A DNA stretch of 64,000 bases from GCA-2708415 sp964353185 (lineage in GTDB: Bacteria; Pseudomonadota; Alphaproteobacteria; Micavibrionales; Micavibrionaceae). The stretch is taken from assembly GCA_964353185.1 (NCBI GenBank), contig CAYGUV010000002.1, positions 124,001 through 188,000 on the forward strand. The letters run 5' to 3'. Under the pieces are notes generated by a model that worked only from the letters and a program-made list of their open reading frames with translations, did not search any database and was not told where the DNA came from. A program made the position numbers and the translations under genes. Below are positions 37,507 to 45,838 of the stretch, piece after piece. Position 1 is the first letter of the stretch. Each line of letters opens with the position of its first letter.

Positions 37507-38154
37507 ATGGAAACAAAACCGCACATTATACTGCCCTGGAAATTTGAACGCGATGCCCCACCATTTGAGGGTAATGACCTCAAATCTCCCGAAAGTTTAT
37601 ATCGCTACATATATACCCAATACACAAAAAAAGGCGATAAAGTCTTTGATCCCTTCGTTGGATTAGGGACAACCATGTTCGTCGCCGAAGAAATGAGCCG
37701 CATCCCTTTTGGTATTGAGGCCGAAGAACAAAAACAGCAATGGGTGGCTGGACAATTAGAAAACTGGACCCATGTCGTGCATGACGACTCATACAACATC
37801 GATAAATATGATCTACCTAAAATGGATTTAATTGTTACCTGTCCCCCATTTATGGAGGCGCAGACAAAATGGAATCCCCTTTATGGTGGTGACCCCAAAT
37901 ATGCAGGATATGATAAATACTTAAAACGCCTTGAAGGTATCTTTAAAAAACTGCAGCAAAATTTAAAGAAAAACGGAACGCTTATTGTCGAAATTCAAAA
38001 CATAAATCGTAACGGAAAATTCACACCGCTGCGCCACGACATCACAAACGCAGTCTCCAAATATTACAAACAAATCAACGAAACCATCATCGTCTGGGAC
38101 AAACTAAAAGACCCTAGGCCAGTCACAACATTATTGATTTTTAAGAAACGTTAG
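37507..38154 (+). CDS. orphan DNA methyltransferase (N4/N6 family)
   Basis: A 215-residue SAM-dependent DNA amino-methyltransferase-like protein. The SAM loop DPFVGLGTTMFVAEEM (about residues 48-63) precedes the catalytic motif DLIVTCPPF (about 102-110), so motif I comes before motif IV as in gamma-class enzymes. There is little room for a target-recognition domain. GTLIVEIQNINRNG could be motif VI-VII. No restriction endonuclease adjoins it. The start ATG follows GGGGATCTA immediately after mscS, suggesting co-transcription. Target sequence and whether it acts on DNA are unknown; an RNA or protein substrate cannot be excluded. Confidence 0.7.
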   Translation: METKPHIILPWKFERDAPPFEGNDLKSPESLYRYIYTQYTKKGDKVFDPFVGLGTTMFVAEEMSRIPFGIEAEEQKQQWVAGQLENWTHVVHDDSYNIDKYDLPKMDLIVTCPPFMEAQTKWNPLYGGDPKYAGYDKYLKRLEGIFKKLQQNLKKNGTLIVEIQNINRNGKFTPLRHDITNAVSKYYKQINETIIVWDKLKDPRPVTTLLIFKKR

Positions 38155-38161
38155 TAATAAA

Positions 38162-38620
38162 TCATTGCGTTAAGTGTATCGATAAGTTTGAAGAACTAGG
38201 GTGTTGCATATAATTTACATTTAAAGATGTCATTATCTGCAATGAACCCTGGAACTTTGACGATAACGAACTCTCTATCTCGGGGCAAACAACCCTTCCT
38301 GCGTACACAATATCAATAGGTTGCGGTAAAGTAATTTCTTCTCTTACCTGCCAAAAGCCGCTACCGCACCATGATGGAGTTTGCGCATATTTACGCTTAG
38401 TGTCTATTAACCTTAAATTATTAAAATCTGATGTCGGACTTCCAATTATATTATAGATACGTACAACTGCTTGATCTAGTATGATGTCGACAGAAGGTTT
38501 TGTAAAATTAAGCCCATCACGCAGCTCTAATATTATTTTTTTCACCTTTGGTAAAATTGGCTCTTGCCCACCACCGTTAGATCCACCACCATTATTTTTA
38601 CCTGAATTATCGAGGGGCAT
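38162..38620 (-). CDS. hypothetical protein (152 aa)
   Basis: Not recognised. The N-terminus is a flexible Gly/Asn/Ser-rich segment (SGKNNGGGSNGGGQEP). A predicted beta-rich middle follows (VKKIILELRDGLNFTKPSVDIILDQAVVRIYNI), with two cysteines (about residues 89 and 112). There is no signal peptide or membrane helix. It lies 22 bases downstream of the DUF4136-like lipoprotein gene on the same strand and is the last gene of the serC run; a weak AAGAG precedes the ATG. Its stop is eight bases from the convergent methyltransferase stop. Confidence 0.65.
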   Translation of the reverse strand: MPLDNSGKNNGGGSNGGGQEPILPKVKKIILELRDGLNFTKPSVDIILDQAVVRIYNIIGSPTSDFNNLRLIDTKRKYAQTPSWCGSGFWQVREEITLPQPIDIVYAGRVVCPEIESSLSSKFQGSLQIMTSLNVNYMQHPSSSNLSIHLTQ

Positions 38621-38642
38621 TATTACTCTTGGAAATTATCAA

Positions 38643-39260
38643 CTACTTCTTACAACTTTCAACATCGACGCTTACGCGCTCTGTCTTACCGCTTTCGCCG
38701 GGAAAGTTTTCGAACATCGCGGCAATCAAACATCCACTTACAGGGGCAAAGCTGGCTGTATTCCCACGGCTTAAGACAGTCCCTTCAAAAATAGGGCTAT
38801 TTGTTTTAAGCTCAACAATATCCAACGACAATTTGCGGGAATATTCTGTGTAAATATCAGTGGTCGTTTGATTACGGCCAAACACGTGACCGACACCAAC
38901 ATTCACACCAGTGCCACGGCTTCCTGTTCCAACGCCCACACTACCGAAAAATGGGTCTTGCTCTATAACCGTTCGCCCCCCATCACTGCCATAATTAAAT
39001 CTTACGCCATAATTTGCTTGTGCTTTATTTTCGACAAGACGAAATCCTGCCGCGCTCATTTGTTGGCGGATTAATTCGCCATAGCTTTTATATTCTAAGC
39101 TTTTAAATTGTGCTTCATTAGGTAAAAAAACAAATGTCTTAGCCTGCGTTTCCCCGACCATATTATGAAACCGCGTTACATCTGATCGAACATAATTTGT
39201 ACAGCCGCCCAAAATGGACAACGCAAAAACCATTACAATCAAATGTTGAGCCTTTATCAT
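38643..39260 (-). CDS. DUF4136-like lipoprotein
   Basis: A 205-residue exported lipoprotein. The signal peptide MIKAQHLIVMVFALSILGGC ends in a good lipobox (LGGC), so Cys20 would be lipidated. The mature part resembles DUF4136-type proteins: FVFLPNEAQFKSLEYKSYGELIRQQMSAAGFRLVENKAQANYGVRFNYG, then a Gly-rich VGVGTGSRGTGVNVGVGHVFG segment and a strand-rich C-terminal half. Function is unknown; the family is found at the cell envelope. It begins five bases after the serC stop and is probably co-transcribed with it. Confidence 0.75.
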   Translation of the reverse strand: MIKAQHLIVMVFALSILGGCTNYVRSDVTRFHNMVGETQAKTFVFLPNEAQFKSLEYKSYGELIRQQMSAAGFRLVENKAQANYGVRFNYGSDGGRTVIEQDPFFGSVGVGTGSRGTGVNVGVGHVFGRNQTTTDIYTEYSRKLSLDIVELKTNSPIFEGTVLSRGNTASFAPVSGCLIAAMFENFPGESGKTERVSVDVESCKK

Positions 39261-39265
39261 ATTAT

Positions 39266-40435
39266 TTATGCCGCCTGTTTTGCTTCTTGTTCTTTACAAA
39301 CCTGAAACGCCCAATCAATCCATGGCATTAAGGCTTTTGTATTACTTGGCTCGACCGTTGCGCCGCCCCAAATACGGAGCCCTGCAGGCGCGGCGCGATA
39401 CGCATTAATGTCATAGGCAACTTCTTCTTGCTCCAATAATTTCACCATTGATTTAACAAATGCCGCGCGATCCTCTTCTGATTTATTCACAAAATCTGCA
39501 TCGACAATTTTTAAACAAATTGATGTAATGGATCGTGCGTTTTCATCTTCTGCCAAAAACTCAACCCAGTCTGTGGCATCAACAAATTCTTTAACGGCTT
39601 CAAAGTTTTGTTGGCATATAGAAATTGTTTCAGATAATCCACCAATCGATTCAACCCATTTTAACGCGTCCAAACAATCTTCCGTCGCTAACATAGATGG
39701 CGTATTTAAAGTTTCCCCTTTAAATGCACCCTCGATTAAATCATGACCCTTGGTAATGCGGAAAATTTTTGGCAAGGCGCGCTCTGGCGTAAATGTTTGA
39801 AGGCGTTCTGCCGCGCGCGGTGATAAAATAATCATCCCATGCGCCCCTTCAGAACCCAAGACTTTCTGCCAGCTCCACGTTACAACATCTAATTTTTCCC
39901 ATGGTAAATCATACGCAAAAACTGCTGACGTTGCGTCACAAATGGTTAGGCCTTTACGGTCATCTTTAATCCAATCTGCATTGGGAACACGCACGCCTGA
40001 TGTTGTTCCATTCCATGTGAAAACAACATCTCGGTCTGTGTCAACTGCGCTCATGTCTGGCAACTGGCCATAGTCGGCCTTAATATAATTAACATCATCT
40101 AATTTTAGTTGGTCTTTGACATCTTTACACCAATCAAGACCAAAACTTTCCCAGCCCAACATATCAACGCCGCGCTCACCCAATAGATTCCACATCGCCA
40201 ATTCAACCGCGCCTGTGTCCGACGCAGGAACAATCGCACAGCGATACCCTTCAGGCAGGTTTAATAATTCAACATGACGATCAATCACTTCTTTTAATTT
40301 TGCCTTACCGCCTGCCGCGCGATGTGACCTGCCCAACCATGCGCCCTCTAGATTAGAAACGCTCCAACCGGGGCGTTTTGCACACGGGCCAGAAGAGAAA
40401 TTAGGATTATTTGGTTTAATCGTCGGCTTAGACAT
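39266..40435 (-). CDS. serC: phosphoserine aminotransferase
   Basis: PLP enzyme converting 3-phosphohydroxypyruvate to phosphoserine, and acting in the PdxB-type B6 route where that exists. The N-terminus KPNNPNFSSGPCAKRPGW and the motif DLPWEKLDVVTWSWQKVLGSEGAHGMIILSPRA, with the PLP-binding Lys (SWQKVLG), identify the alphaproteobacterial-type SerC of about 390 residues. ATG 40435 gives the conserved MSKP start (389 residues); a GTG five codons upstream is also open. It is divergent from pdxJ and heads a minus-strand run with two envelope or unknown genes. Confidence 0.95.
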   Translation of the reverse strand: MSKPTIKPNNPNFSSGPCAKRPGWSVSNLEGAWLGRSHRAAGGKAKLKEVIDRHVELLNLPEGYRCAIVPASDTGAVELAMWNLLGERGVDMLGWESFGLDWCKDVKDQLKLDDVNYIKADYGQLPDMSAVDTDRDVVFTWNGTTSGVRVPNADWIKDDRKGLTICDATSAVFAYDLPWEKLDVVTWSWQKVLGSEGAHGMIILSPRAAERLQTFTPERALPKIFRITKGHDLIEGAFKGETLNTPSMLATEDCLDALKWVESIGGLSETISICQQNFEAVKEFVDATDWVEFLAEDENARSITSICLKIVDADFVNKSEEDRAAFVKSMVKLLEQEEVAYDINAYRAAPAGLRIWGGATVEPSNTKALMPWIDWAFQVCKEQEAKQAA

Positions 40436-40607
40436 CGATATTGCTTTCACGTTGGTTGATATAAATTATCTATCACATGTAAGAAATTATGCCCCATTTG
40501 TCCAGTCACTTATAAGCACAGCACCATTTTTAATCAAAGCGCGACAGGCATCAATTTTCAAATATTCCCCCTCGCTTTTTCTAAAATGCCGCGCTATATT
40601 TTTTCTC

Positions 40608-41393
40608 ATGACAAAACTATCCATAAATTTAAACAAATTGGCCTTACTTCGTAACCAACGCGATGTTGGCTATCCTGACTTGACCGATCATGCCAAATTA
40701 ATTTTGGAAGCTGGAGCGCACGGGCTCACCATCCATCCACGCCCCGATCAAAGACATATCAGATTTAGCGACATTGACGTCTTAAGCGACTTTATTGAGC
40801 GATGGAACAATACAAATAATACATCTATTGAGTTTAATATTGAAGGATATCCTTCCGAAGACTTTATTAAACGTGTGTTGGCCACAAAATGTGACCAAGT
40901 AACCCTTGTTCCTGACGCGCCCGATCAAAATACATCCGATCATGGCTGGGACGTCAACACACAAGCCGATTTTTTAAAACCAATCTTTAAACGATTTAAA
41001 GATCACGGCATGCGTGTTTCTTTATTTTTAGACCCCAACCCCAAAGACGTACAACCATGCAAAGACATCGGCGCCGACAGGATTGAGCTTTATACAGGCC
41101 CTTATGCGGAAAAAGAAATCGATATTTCGCAATACGTACAAACCGCCATGGCTGCGCAAAAAATTGGTCTTGAAATTAATGCGGGCCATGATTTAAATCT
41201 TGATAATTTAGGACTTTTTATTTCGAAATTACCGCAATGCGCTGAAGTTTCTATTGGCCACGCCCTGACCGCAGATGCGCTCAAGATGGGGTGGCATGCG
41301 ACGATTATTTCTTATTTAACAGCCATTGAATTTGGTCAAAAAGATGCAAAACGCAATGCCCCTTCCGCGGTCACGAAAGAAACTATTCACTAA
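40608..41393 (+). CDS. pdxJ: pyridoxine 5'-phosphate synthase
   Basis: Condenses 1-deoxyxylulose-5-phosphate with 3-amino-1-hydroxyacetone-1-phosphate to form pyridoxine phosphate (DXP-dependent B6 route). ATG 40608 begins the family-standard LSINLNKLALLRNQRDVGYPDL; the open frame upstream has no family similarity. The 261-residue TIM barrel contains GLTIHPRPDQRHIRFSDI, EFNIEGYPSEDFI, QVTLVPDAP and the GLEINAGHDLNLDNL active-site stretch. No ribosome binding site is obvious. The stop overlaps the serB start (TAATG), so translation is probably coupled. Confidence 0.95.
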   Translation: MTKLSINLNKLALLRNQRDVGYPDLTDHAKLILEAGAHGLTIHPRPDQRHIRFSDIDVLSDFIERWNNTNNTSIEFNIEGYPSEDFIKRVLATKCDQVTLVPDAPDQNTSDHGWDVNTQADFLKPIFKRFKDHGMRVSLFLDPNPKDVQPCKDIGADRIELYTGPYAEKEIDISQYVQTAMAAQKIGLEINAGHDLNLDNLGLFISKLPQCAEVSIGHALTADALKMGWHATIISYLTAIEFGQKDAKRNAPSAVTKETIH

Positions 41394-42262
41394 TGTCTCA
41401 TACACTTACCTTTGTGGCCAAAAACAATAACCTTGCCGAAAATATCATAACCCTTGTTTTACCTATCCATGGCAAGGTCACTTGGCTTGCGCCTAATAAA
41501 GCGGCGCAAATTGATTCCACAAAAATGCTTTCGATCGCAGAAATTGAAGAATTCCGTGAACAATTAACCGCGCATCAGGTCGACATTTTCTGTACGCCTA
41601 TTGAAAATAACCGTAAACAACTCTTTATGGCCGATATGGATGCCACAATTGTTACGACTGAAACACTGGATGAATTGGCCGATGAGGCAGGCATTAAACC
41701 TCAAATTGCCAAAATTACTGAGCGCGCCATGCGCGGTGAGTTAGATTTTCACACTGCCCTACGCGAACGCGTACACCTAATCAAAGACCTGCCAGAGGCC
41801 GCCTTAAAACGCACATTGGATCAAACTATAATTTCTGATGGCGCAGAAACTCTTCTAAAAACTTTAAAAGCCAATAATGTTTTCACAGCTTTGGTTTCAG
41901 GCGGCTTTACTTACTATACCGACGCGATTGCCTATAAATTAGGATTTGATATTAATCATGGCAATCAACTAGATATCCAAAATGGTAAATTAACAGGTGA
42001 AGTGATCGACCCCATATTGGATAAAGAATCAAAATTACATTTTCTAAAAAAATACGTACAGGAACAAAAAATAGATATTAGCGACACTATCGCCATTGGC
42101 GACGGTGCAAATGATTTACCCATGCTAACCAACGCGGGTTTAGGCATCGGATATCAACCCAAACCACTCGTGCGCAAAGAAATTATAAATTGTATTATTC
42201 ATACGGACCTAACCTCTGTCTTATATATGCAAGGATATAACTCAGAAGAAATTGTAGAATAA
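41393..42262 (+). CDS. serB: phosphoserine phosphatase
   Basis: HAD-family enzyme for the last step of serine synthesis. In the 289-residue protein, motif I is MADMDATIVTTETLDELA (about 83-100), with Ala where E. coli SerB has Ser. Motif II lies in FTALVSGGFTYYTDAIA, and motif III/IV is IAIGDGANDLPMLTNAGLGIGY, with the preceding Lys in LDKESKLHFLKKY. It overlaps pdxJ by one base, pairing B6 and serine synthesis (SerC and other PLP enzymes need the cofactor). Confidence 0.93.
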   Translation: MSHTLTFVAKNNNLAENIITLVLPIHGKVTWLAPNKAAQIDSTKMLSIAEIEEFREQLTAHQVDIFCTPIENNRKQLFMADMDATIVTTETLDELADEAGIKPQIAKITERAMRGELDFHTALRERVHLIKDLPEAALKRTLDQTIISDGAETLLKTLKANNVFTALVSGGFTYYTDAIAYKLGFDINHGNQLDIQNGKLTGEVIDPILDKESKLHFLKKYVQEQKIDISDTIAIGDGANDLPMLTNAGLGIGYQPKPLVRKEIINCIIHTDLTSVLYMQGYNSEEIVE

Positions 42263-42299
42263 CACTTCCCCCTTTGCCTTTTTCACGTAAAATGTTTTC

Positions 42300-43292
42300 A
42301 TGACTGATAATGACAAAAAACATAATTATAAAATTCCACAAGATCAATTAGACGATTTACTCCATAAATATTGTCGCAATTACACAAGCTTGGCGCGGCA
42401 GGGACGTTTTGACCCGATCATCGGACGGGATTCTGAAATTGATCAGATTATGTTGATCCTCCTTCAACGAAATCGTAAAAACGCCTGTATGCTTGCCCCT
42501 GCTGGTGTTGGAAAAACCGCGCTTGTTGCGGGATTGGCGCAGGCTGTTGTGGCGGGGCGCGTACCCGAATATTTACAAAATGCCCAAATTCTTGAGCTAG
42601 ACTTGCCCGCCATGGCCGCAGGAACAAACAGCGCAGGTGAATTCCAAGAACGCTTTATTCCCATCTGTAAAGGATTGGCGGAGCGGTATCACGATTTTTC
42701 TATCCCGCGTTACATCATGTTTATTGATGAAATTCATACAATTATGCCGTCTGTCACGTCCTCCGCCTATGCAGGTCTGTCCGAGGTAATGAAACCCTAC
42801 ATGACCGTTGGTGACCTTCATATTTTAGGCGCAACTACTTTGGATGAATTCAGGGCCTATGTCGCCATTGACCCGGCCATGGATCGACGCTTTCAAAAAA
42901 TCTTATTACGCATGCCAACCGCCGAAGAAACATTAACTATTCTCAAAGGTATACGCCCAGGATATGAAAAACATCACAAATTAAAAATTTCAGATGAATG
43001 CCTCGATATCGTAGTAGAGATGACCGAAAAACATATGCGCAAACGCACACAACCTGACAAATCAATCATCACTATGGATGCCGCTTGTGGATGGCACAAT
43101 ATGTTCCGAAGTGAAACGCGTGAGCTTGGGCTTGAGGCGATCTACATGATGGTCGCCAAAGAAACGGGTCTAAACCCTGCGGCCTTAACAGATATGGAGA
43201 TAAAAGGCGTTGGTATGTATGACCCCAATGCCCATAAAGTCACAACAGGCGCCATTGATGAAGATGTTGATGATGAAAAAGATAGCGATTAA
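42300..43292 (+). CDS. stand-alone Clp-like AAA+ ATPase (single D1-type module)
   Basis: A 330-residue AAA+ protein most like the first ATPase domain of ClpA/ClpB/ClpC. LARQGRFDPIIGRDSEIDQIMLILLQRNRKN (about 20-50) matches the Clp D1 entry. Walker A is APAGVGKTALVAGLAQ (about 66-80), Walker B IMFIDEIHTI, sensor 1 ILGATTLDEFRAY, and the arginine-finger region DPAMDRRFQKILL. The Clp N-domain, middle domain, D2 ring and IGL loop for ClpP are all missing, so it is not a normal protease ATPase. The C-terminus is acidic. TAAAAT six bases before the ATG suggests leaderless transcription. The partner is unknown. Confidence 0.8.
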   Translation: MTDNDKKHNYKIPQDQLDDLLHKYCRNYTSLARQGRFDPIIGRDSEIDQIMLILLQRNRKNACMLAPAGVGKTALVAGLAQAVVAGRVPEYLQNAQILELDLPAMAAGTNSAGEFQERFIPICKGLAERYHDFSIPRYIMFIDEIHTIMPSVTSSAYAGLSEVMKPYMTVGDLHILGATTLDEFRAYVAIDPAMDRRFQKILLRMPTAEETLTILKGIRPGYEKHHKLKISDECLDIVVEMTEKHMRKRTQPDKSIITMDAACGWHNMFRSETRELGLEAIYMMVAKETGLNPAALTDMEIKGVGMYDPNAHKVTTGAIDEDVDDEKDSD

Positions 43293-43942
43293 CACAATAT
43301 TTTAAAAACATCATTAGTCGATTGAAAATAATAATCAATGTGATCGCCCTTATGAGTATTATCAAAATGCGTAATCGCCGTTTGCAGTCCTGCCTGTTTG
43401 GCTTTTAATAAATTGCGCGATAAATCATCGACGATAAGTGTATTTTCTGGGGCAGTTTTTAATTTCGCTAAGGCCATTAAAACACCATCATTCCCCCTCG
43501 CTTTCGGAATATAACCAAAGTTTTCCATACATAAAATAGCATCATTGTTAAAAAATTTATTTAAATCAAAATATTTTAAAACCCGCCTTGCCCATCCTTG
43601 CGATGCATTAGTCAAAACCACATGGGGAAGGTCATATTGCTCAAAACAATTTAACAATCCAGAAATTCTTTTTCCCAATGTCTCATCAATATTATCATGA
43701 AAAAGATGATGCAATTCCTTATAAGACAAACCGTGGTTTAAAATAAATTCATGTAAGGAATAATTATAATCAATTTCTGATTTTACGGCTATTTGCAATG
43801 CCTCCTCAAATACAAGCGGCAGGCCCGCATCTATCACCGCCTTTGCTGCTGCGACATTACAATGATATTTCAAATCATCCGTAAATTGATAAAGCGTATT
43901 ATCTAAATCCCATATAACGGCTTCTATTCTTTTACTATGCAT
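43289..43942 (-). CDS. HAD-family hydrolase, pyrimidine 5'-nucleotidase type
   Basis: A 217-residue HAD phosphatase with motif I IWDLDNTLYQF (about 10-20), an alpha-helical cap, motif II VVLTNASQGWARRVLKYF, the motif III Lys in YIPKARGNDGVLMAL, and motif IV TLIVDDLSRNLLKAKQAG. The cap and Leu-Tyr after the nucleophile loop are typical of the pyrimidine 5'-nucleotidase (Sdt1/PHM8-like) subgroup. Its stop overlaps the end of the convergent AAA gene by four bases, and its start abuts the stop of the SIMPL gene, sharing one base. Confidence 0.85.
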   Translation of the reverse strand: MHSKRIEAVIWDLDNTLYQFTDDLKYHCNVAAAKAVIDAGLPLVFEEALQIAVKSEIDYNYSLHEFILNHGLSYKELHHLFHDNIDETLGKRISGLLNCFEQYDLPHVVLTNASQGWARRVLKYFDLNKFFNNDAILCMENFGYIPKARGNDGVLMALAKLKTAPENTLIVDDLSRNLLKAKQAGLQTAITHFDNTHKGDHIDYYFQSTNDVFKILC

Positions 43943-44673
43943 TAATCTTCTAAATAAAATTGAATGGTTGATACCACTCTTACTGTTTTATTTATTTGCT
44001 GCGCCTCTGGCAAGCTATAGGTTTGATCCCTTGGTAGAATCTGAAATACACCTTGTGATGCATATTTAATATCGCCTACATCTTGTCCTGAATGTTCTGC
44101 GAATTGTTCTGCCCCTACTTTTGCATTCTGCGTTGCCTCGGCAATCATATCTGGCTTTAACTCATTCAACTTGGTAAACATATATGTTGGAGCGGTTGCT
44201 GAGTTATTTGCAAAAACAACCCCTTGCTTTATCAAACTTCCTAAATCTTTTGACGCTTTGTTGATATCGTCAATATTATTGGTTCTAACCAAATAATTTT
44301 GTGTTAATACATATCGTGATCCAATAAAATTCTGACGATAATTTTGCGCTAATAAATCTTGAACCTTCACTTGTTGCAATTCTATTTCATCATCGTTCAA
44401 TCCATGTCTTTTTAAAAACGCGACAACTTTTTGACCATTTAATTCCATTTTATTCTGCAATAATGTCAAATCATCCCCTGTTTCGGAATAGGAGATCGGC
44501 CAAAGCGCCAAATCCGCCACAACATCACGCTGTGCCAAGCCTTTCATCGTTACATAACGCTCATAATTACGAAAATTTTGTAATCCATCGGCAATCTGTA
44601 TCCCTGTGAACGCAATGCTTAAACCCAACATAAAAACAGATACAGCAACGATAATAATATTCTTTGATTCCAT
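43942..44673 (-). CDS. SIMPL domain (DUF541) protein
   Basis: A 243-residue envelope protein. One N-terminal hydrophobic segment (IIIVAVSVFMLGLSIAFTGIQIA) acts as a signal anchor or signal peptide. The rest matches the SIMPL/DUF541 family: RYVTMKGLAQRDVVADLALWPISYSETGDDL, VLTQNYLVRTNNIDDINKASKDLGSLI, and the terminal SLPEAQQINKTVRVVSTIQFYLED strand. Family members are periplasmic and poorly understood; the best known links are to stress resistance and signalling. Start ATG 44673. Its stop overlaps the HAD gene start by one base, so both are likely in one transcript. Confidence 0.87.
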   Translation of the reverse strand: MESKNIIIVAVSVFMLGLSIAFTGIQIADGLQNFRNYERYVTMKGLAQRDVVADLALWPISYSETGDDLTLLQNKMELNGQKVVAFLKRHGLNDDEIELQQVKVQDLLAQNYRQNFIGSRYVLTQNYLVRTNNIDDINKASKDLGSLIKQGVVFANNSATAPTYMFTKLNELKPDMIAEATQNAKVGAEQFAEHSGQDVGDIKYASQGVFQILPRDQTYSLPEAQQINKTVRVVSTIQFYLED

Positions 44674-44716
44674 GATATTTATCCCTTTAATTATTTAGTT
44701 AAATGCATAAAGCAGT

Positions 44717-45727
44717 CTATTTTTGTGCAAATAAAATTTTAAACCCGTTTTGTTCAATAATTTTTTCAACATTTTTAAATGTTTTTTGCAATATCTTTTC
44801 ATAAGGTAGAAAACTATTAGACACCATATATAACATCCCATTTGGCTTGAGAGATTTAGACGCTTGTTCAATAAACTTAACACCAATGTCGCTATCTGAT
44901 TTTTTACCTTGATGAAATGGTGGGTTCATCACAATCCAATCATATTTTTTCCCCGTATTATTTTCATTTAAATCCATATGAATAAAATTAATTTTAGATA
45001 GGCTACCTTTTAAATTTTTTTGCGCACACACCAACGCGTTATGATCTGCATCAATACAATCTAAAGACGTTACAGAATCACTCAAAACAAACTTACTCAA
45101 AAAACCATATCCACAGCCATAATCCGCGCAATAGCCTTTTATATTTTTGGGTAATTTATTGCATAATAATTGTGATCCATTATCAATTTTATTCCACCCA
45201 TAAACACCTGGTTTAGAATAAAAATTCTCATCATTATAAATTACTTTCTGAATACCATATTTTTTTAAATATTCGGTAACAACATTTTGATTAATTTCTT
45301 TTTTATATCCCCAAACAATTCTTTGTTTTTGTTTTGATTCAGATTGTGCATTAATACCAAAATCTGCAAACCATTTTTTTAATCGTTTACCATTTTCATT
45401 ATTTCCCGCCATACAAATTAATAATCCATCTTCCTCCAGCGCATCAAAACATTGCGCCATCAGATAAAGACTATATTCTTTCGATTGGGGAATTTTACAG
45501 TAAATCGTTTGATATTTTTTATCCGGTAATAATTCTGGGGCGACATCATGCCCCTTATTTTCCCATGCGGCATATTCATATTTATAATTTTGAACAACAT
45601 GTAAATTTGCAACTGCATCAAAATTATAATGATAACTTACATTCACCGCCGCGCTCATCCCCTTGAGATAAGTTTTATCGATCAATTCTTGATCAAACGG
45701 ATAATGAAAAAGCGCGCTATCACTCAT
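44717..45727 (-). CDS. RsmC-like class I methyltransferase (16S rRNA guanine-N2)
   Basis: A 336-residue protein with the two-domain layout of RsmC/RlmG. A degenerate N-terminal methyltransferase-like half (about 1-180) precedes a catalytic C-terminal half with the SAM loop GYCADYGCGYGFLSKFV (about 207-223) and the substrate motif IVMNPPFHQG (about 270-279), typical of guanine-N2 rRNA methylases. RsmC methylates G1207 of 16S rRNA; the exact target is inferred. Base composition is noticeably more A-rich and the protein Lys/Asn-richer than its neighbours. Monocistronic on the minus strand, divergent from the efflux operon. Confidence 0.82.
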   Translation of the reverse strand: MSDSALFHYPFDQELIDKTYLKGMSAAVNVSYHYNFDAVANLHVVQNYKYEYAAWENKGHDVAPELLPDKKYQTIYCKIPQSKEYSLYLMAQCFDALEEDGLLICMAGNNENGKRLKKWFADFGINAQSESKQKQRIVWGYKKEINQNVVTEYLKKYGIQKVIYNDENFYSKPGVYGWNKIDNGSQLLCNKLPKNIKGYCADYGCGYGFLSKFVLSDSVTSLDCIDADHNALVCAQKNLKGSLSKINFIHMDLNENNTGKKYDWIVMNPPFHQGKKSDSDIGVKFIEQASKSLKPNGMLYMVSNSFLPYEKILQKTFKNVEKIIEQNGFKILFAQK

Positions 45728-45838
45728 ATCTTATTGGTAAGATAATTTAACGAAAAAGTCTTGCTAATTTTTCTCCACAAAACTATCCACAAACCGCTAT
45801 AAGGCTGATATATTGTTTTTTTAATCAGGAGTAAGCTT

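Noticed and set aside
37507..38154. Restriction-modification system
   Set aside because: Neighbours are an MscS channel and an unknown small protein; no endonuclease or specificity gene is seen.
40452..40607. N-terminal extension of pdxJ
   Set aside because: The 52 extra residues match nothing in the PdxJ family, and the conserved N-terminus begins exactly at ATG 40608.
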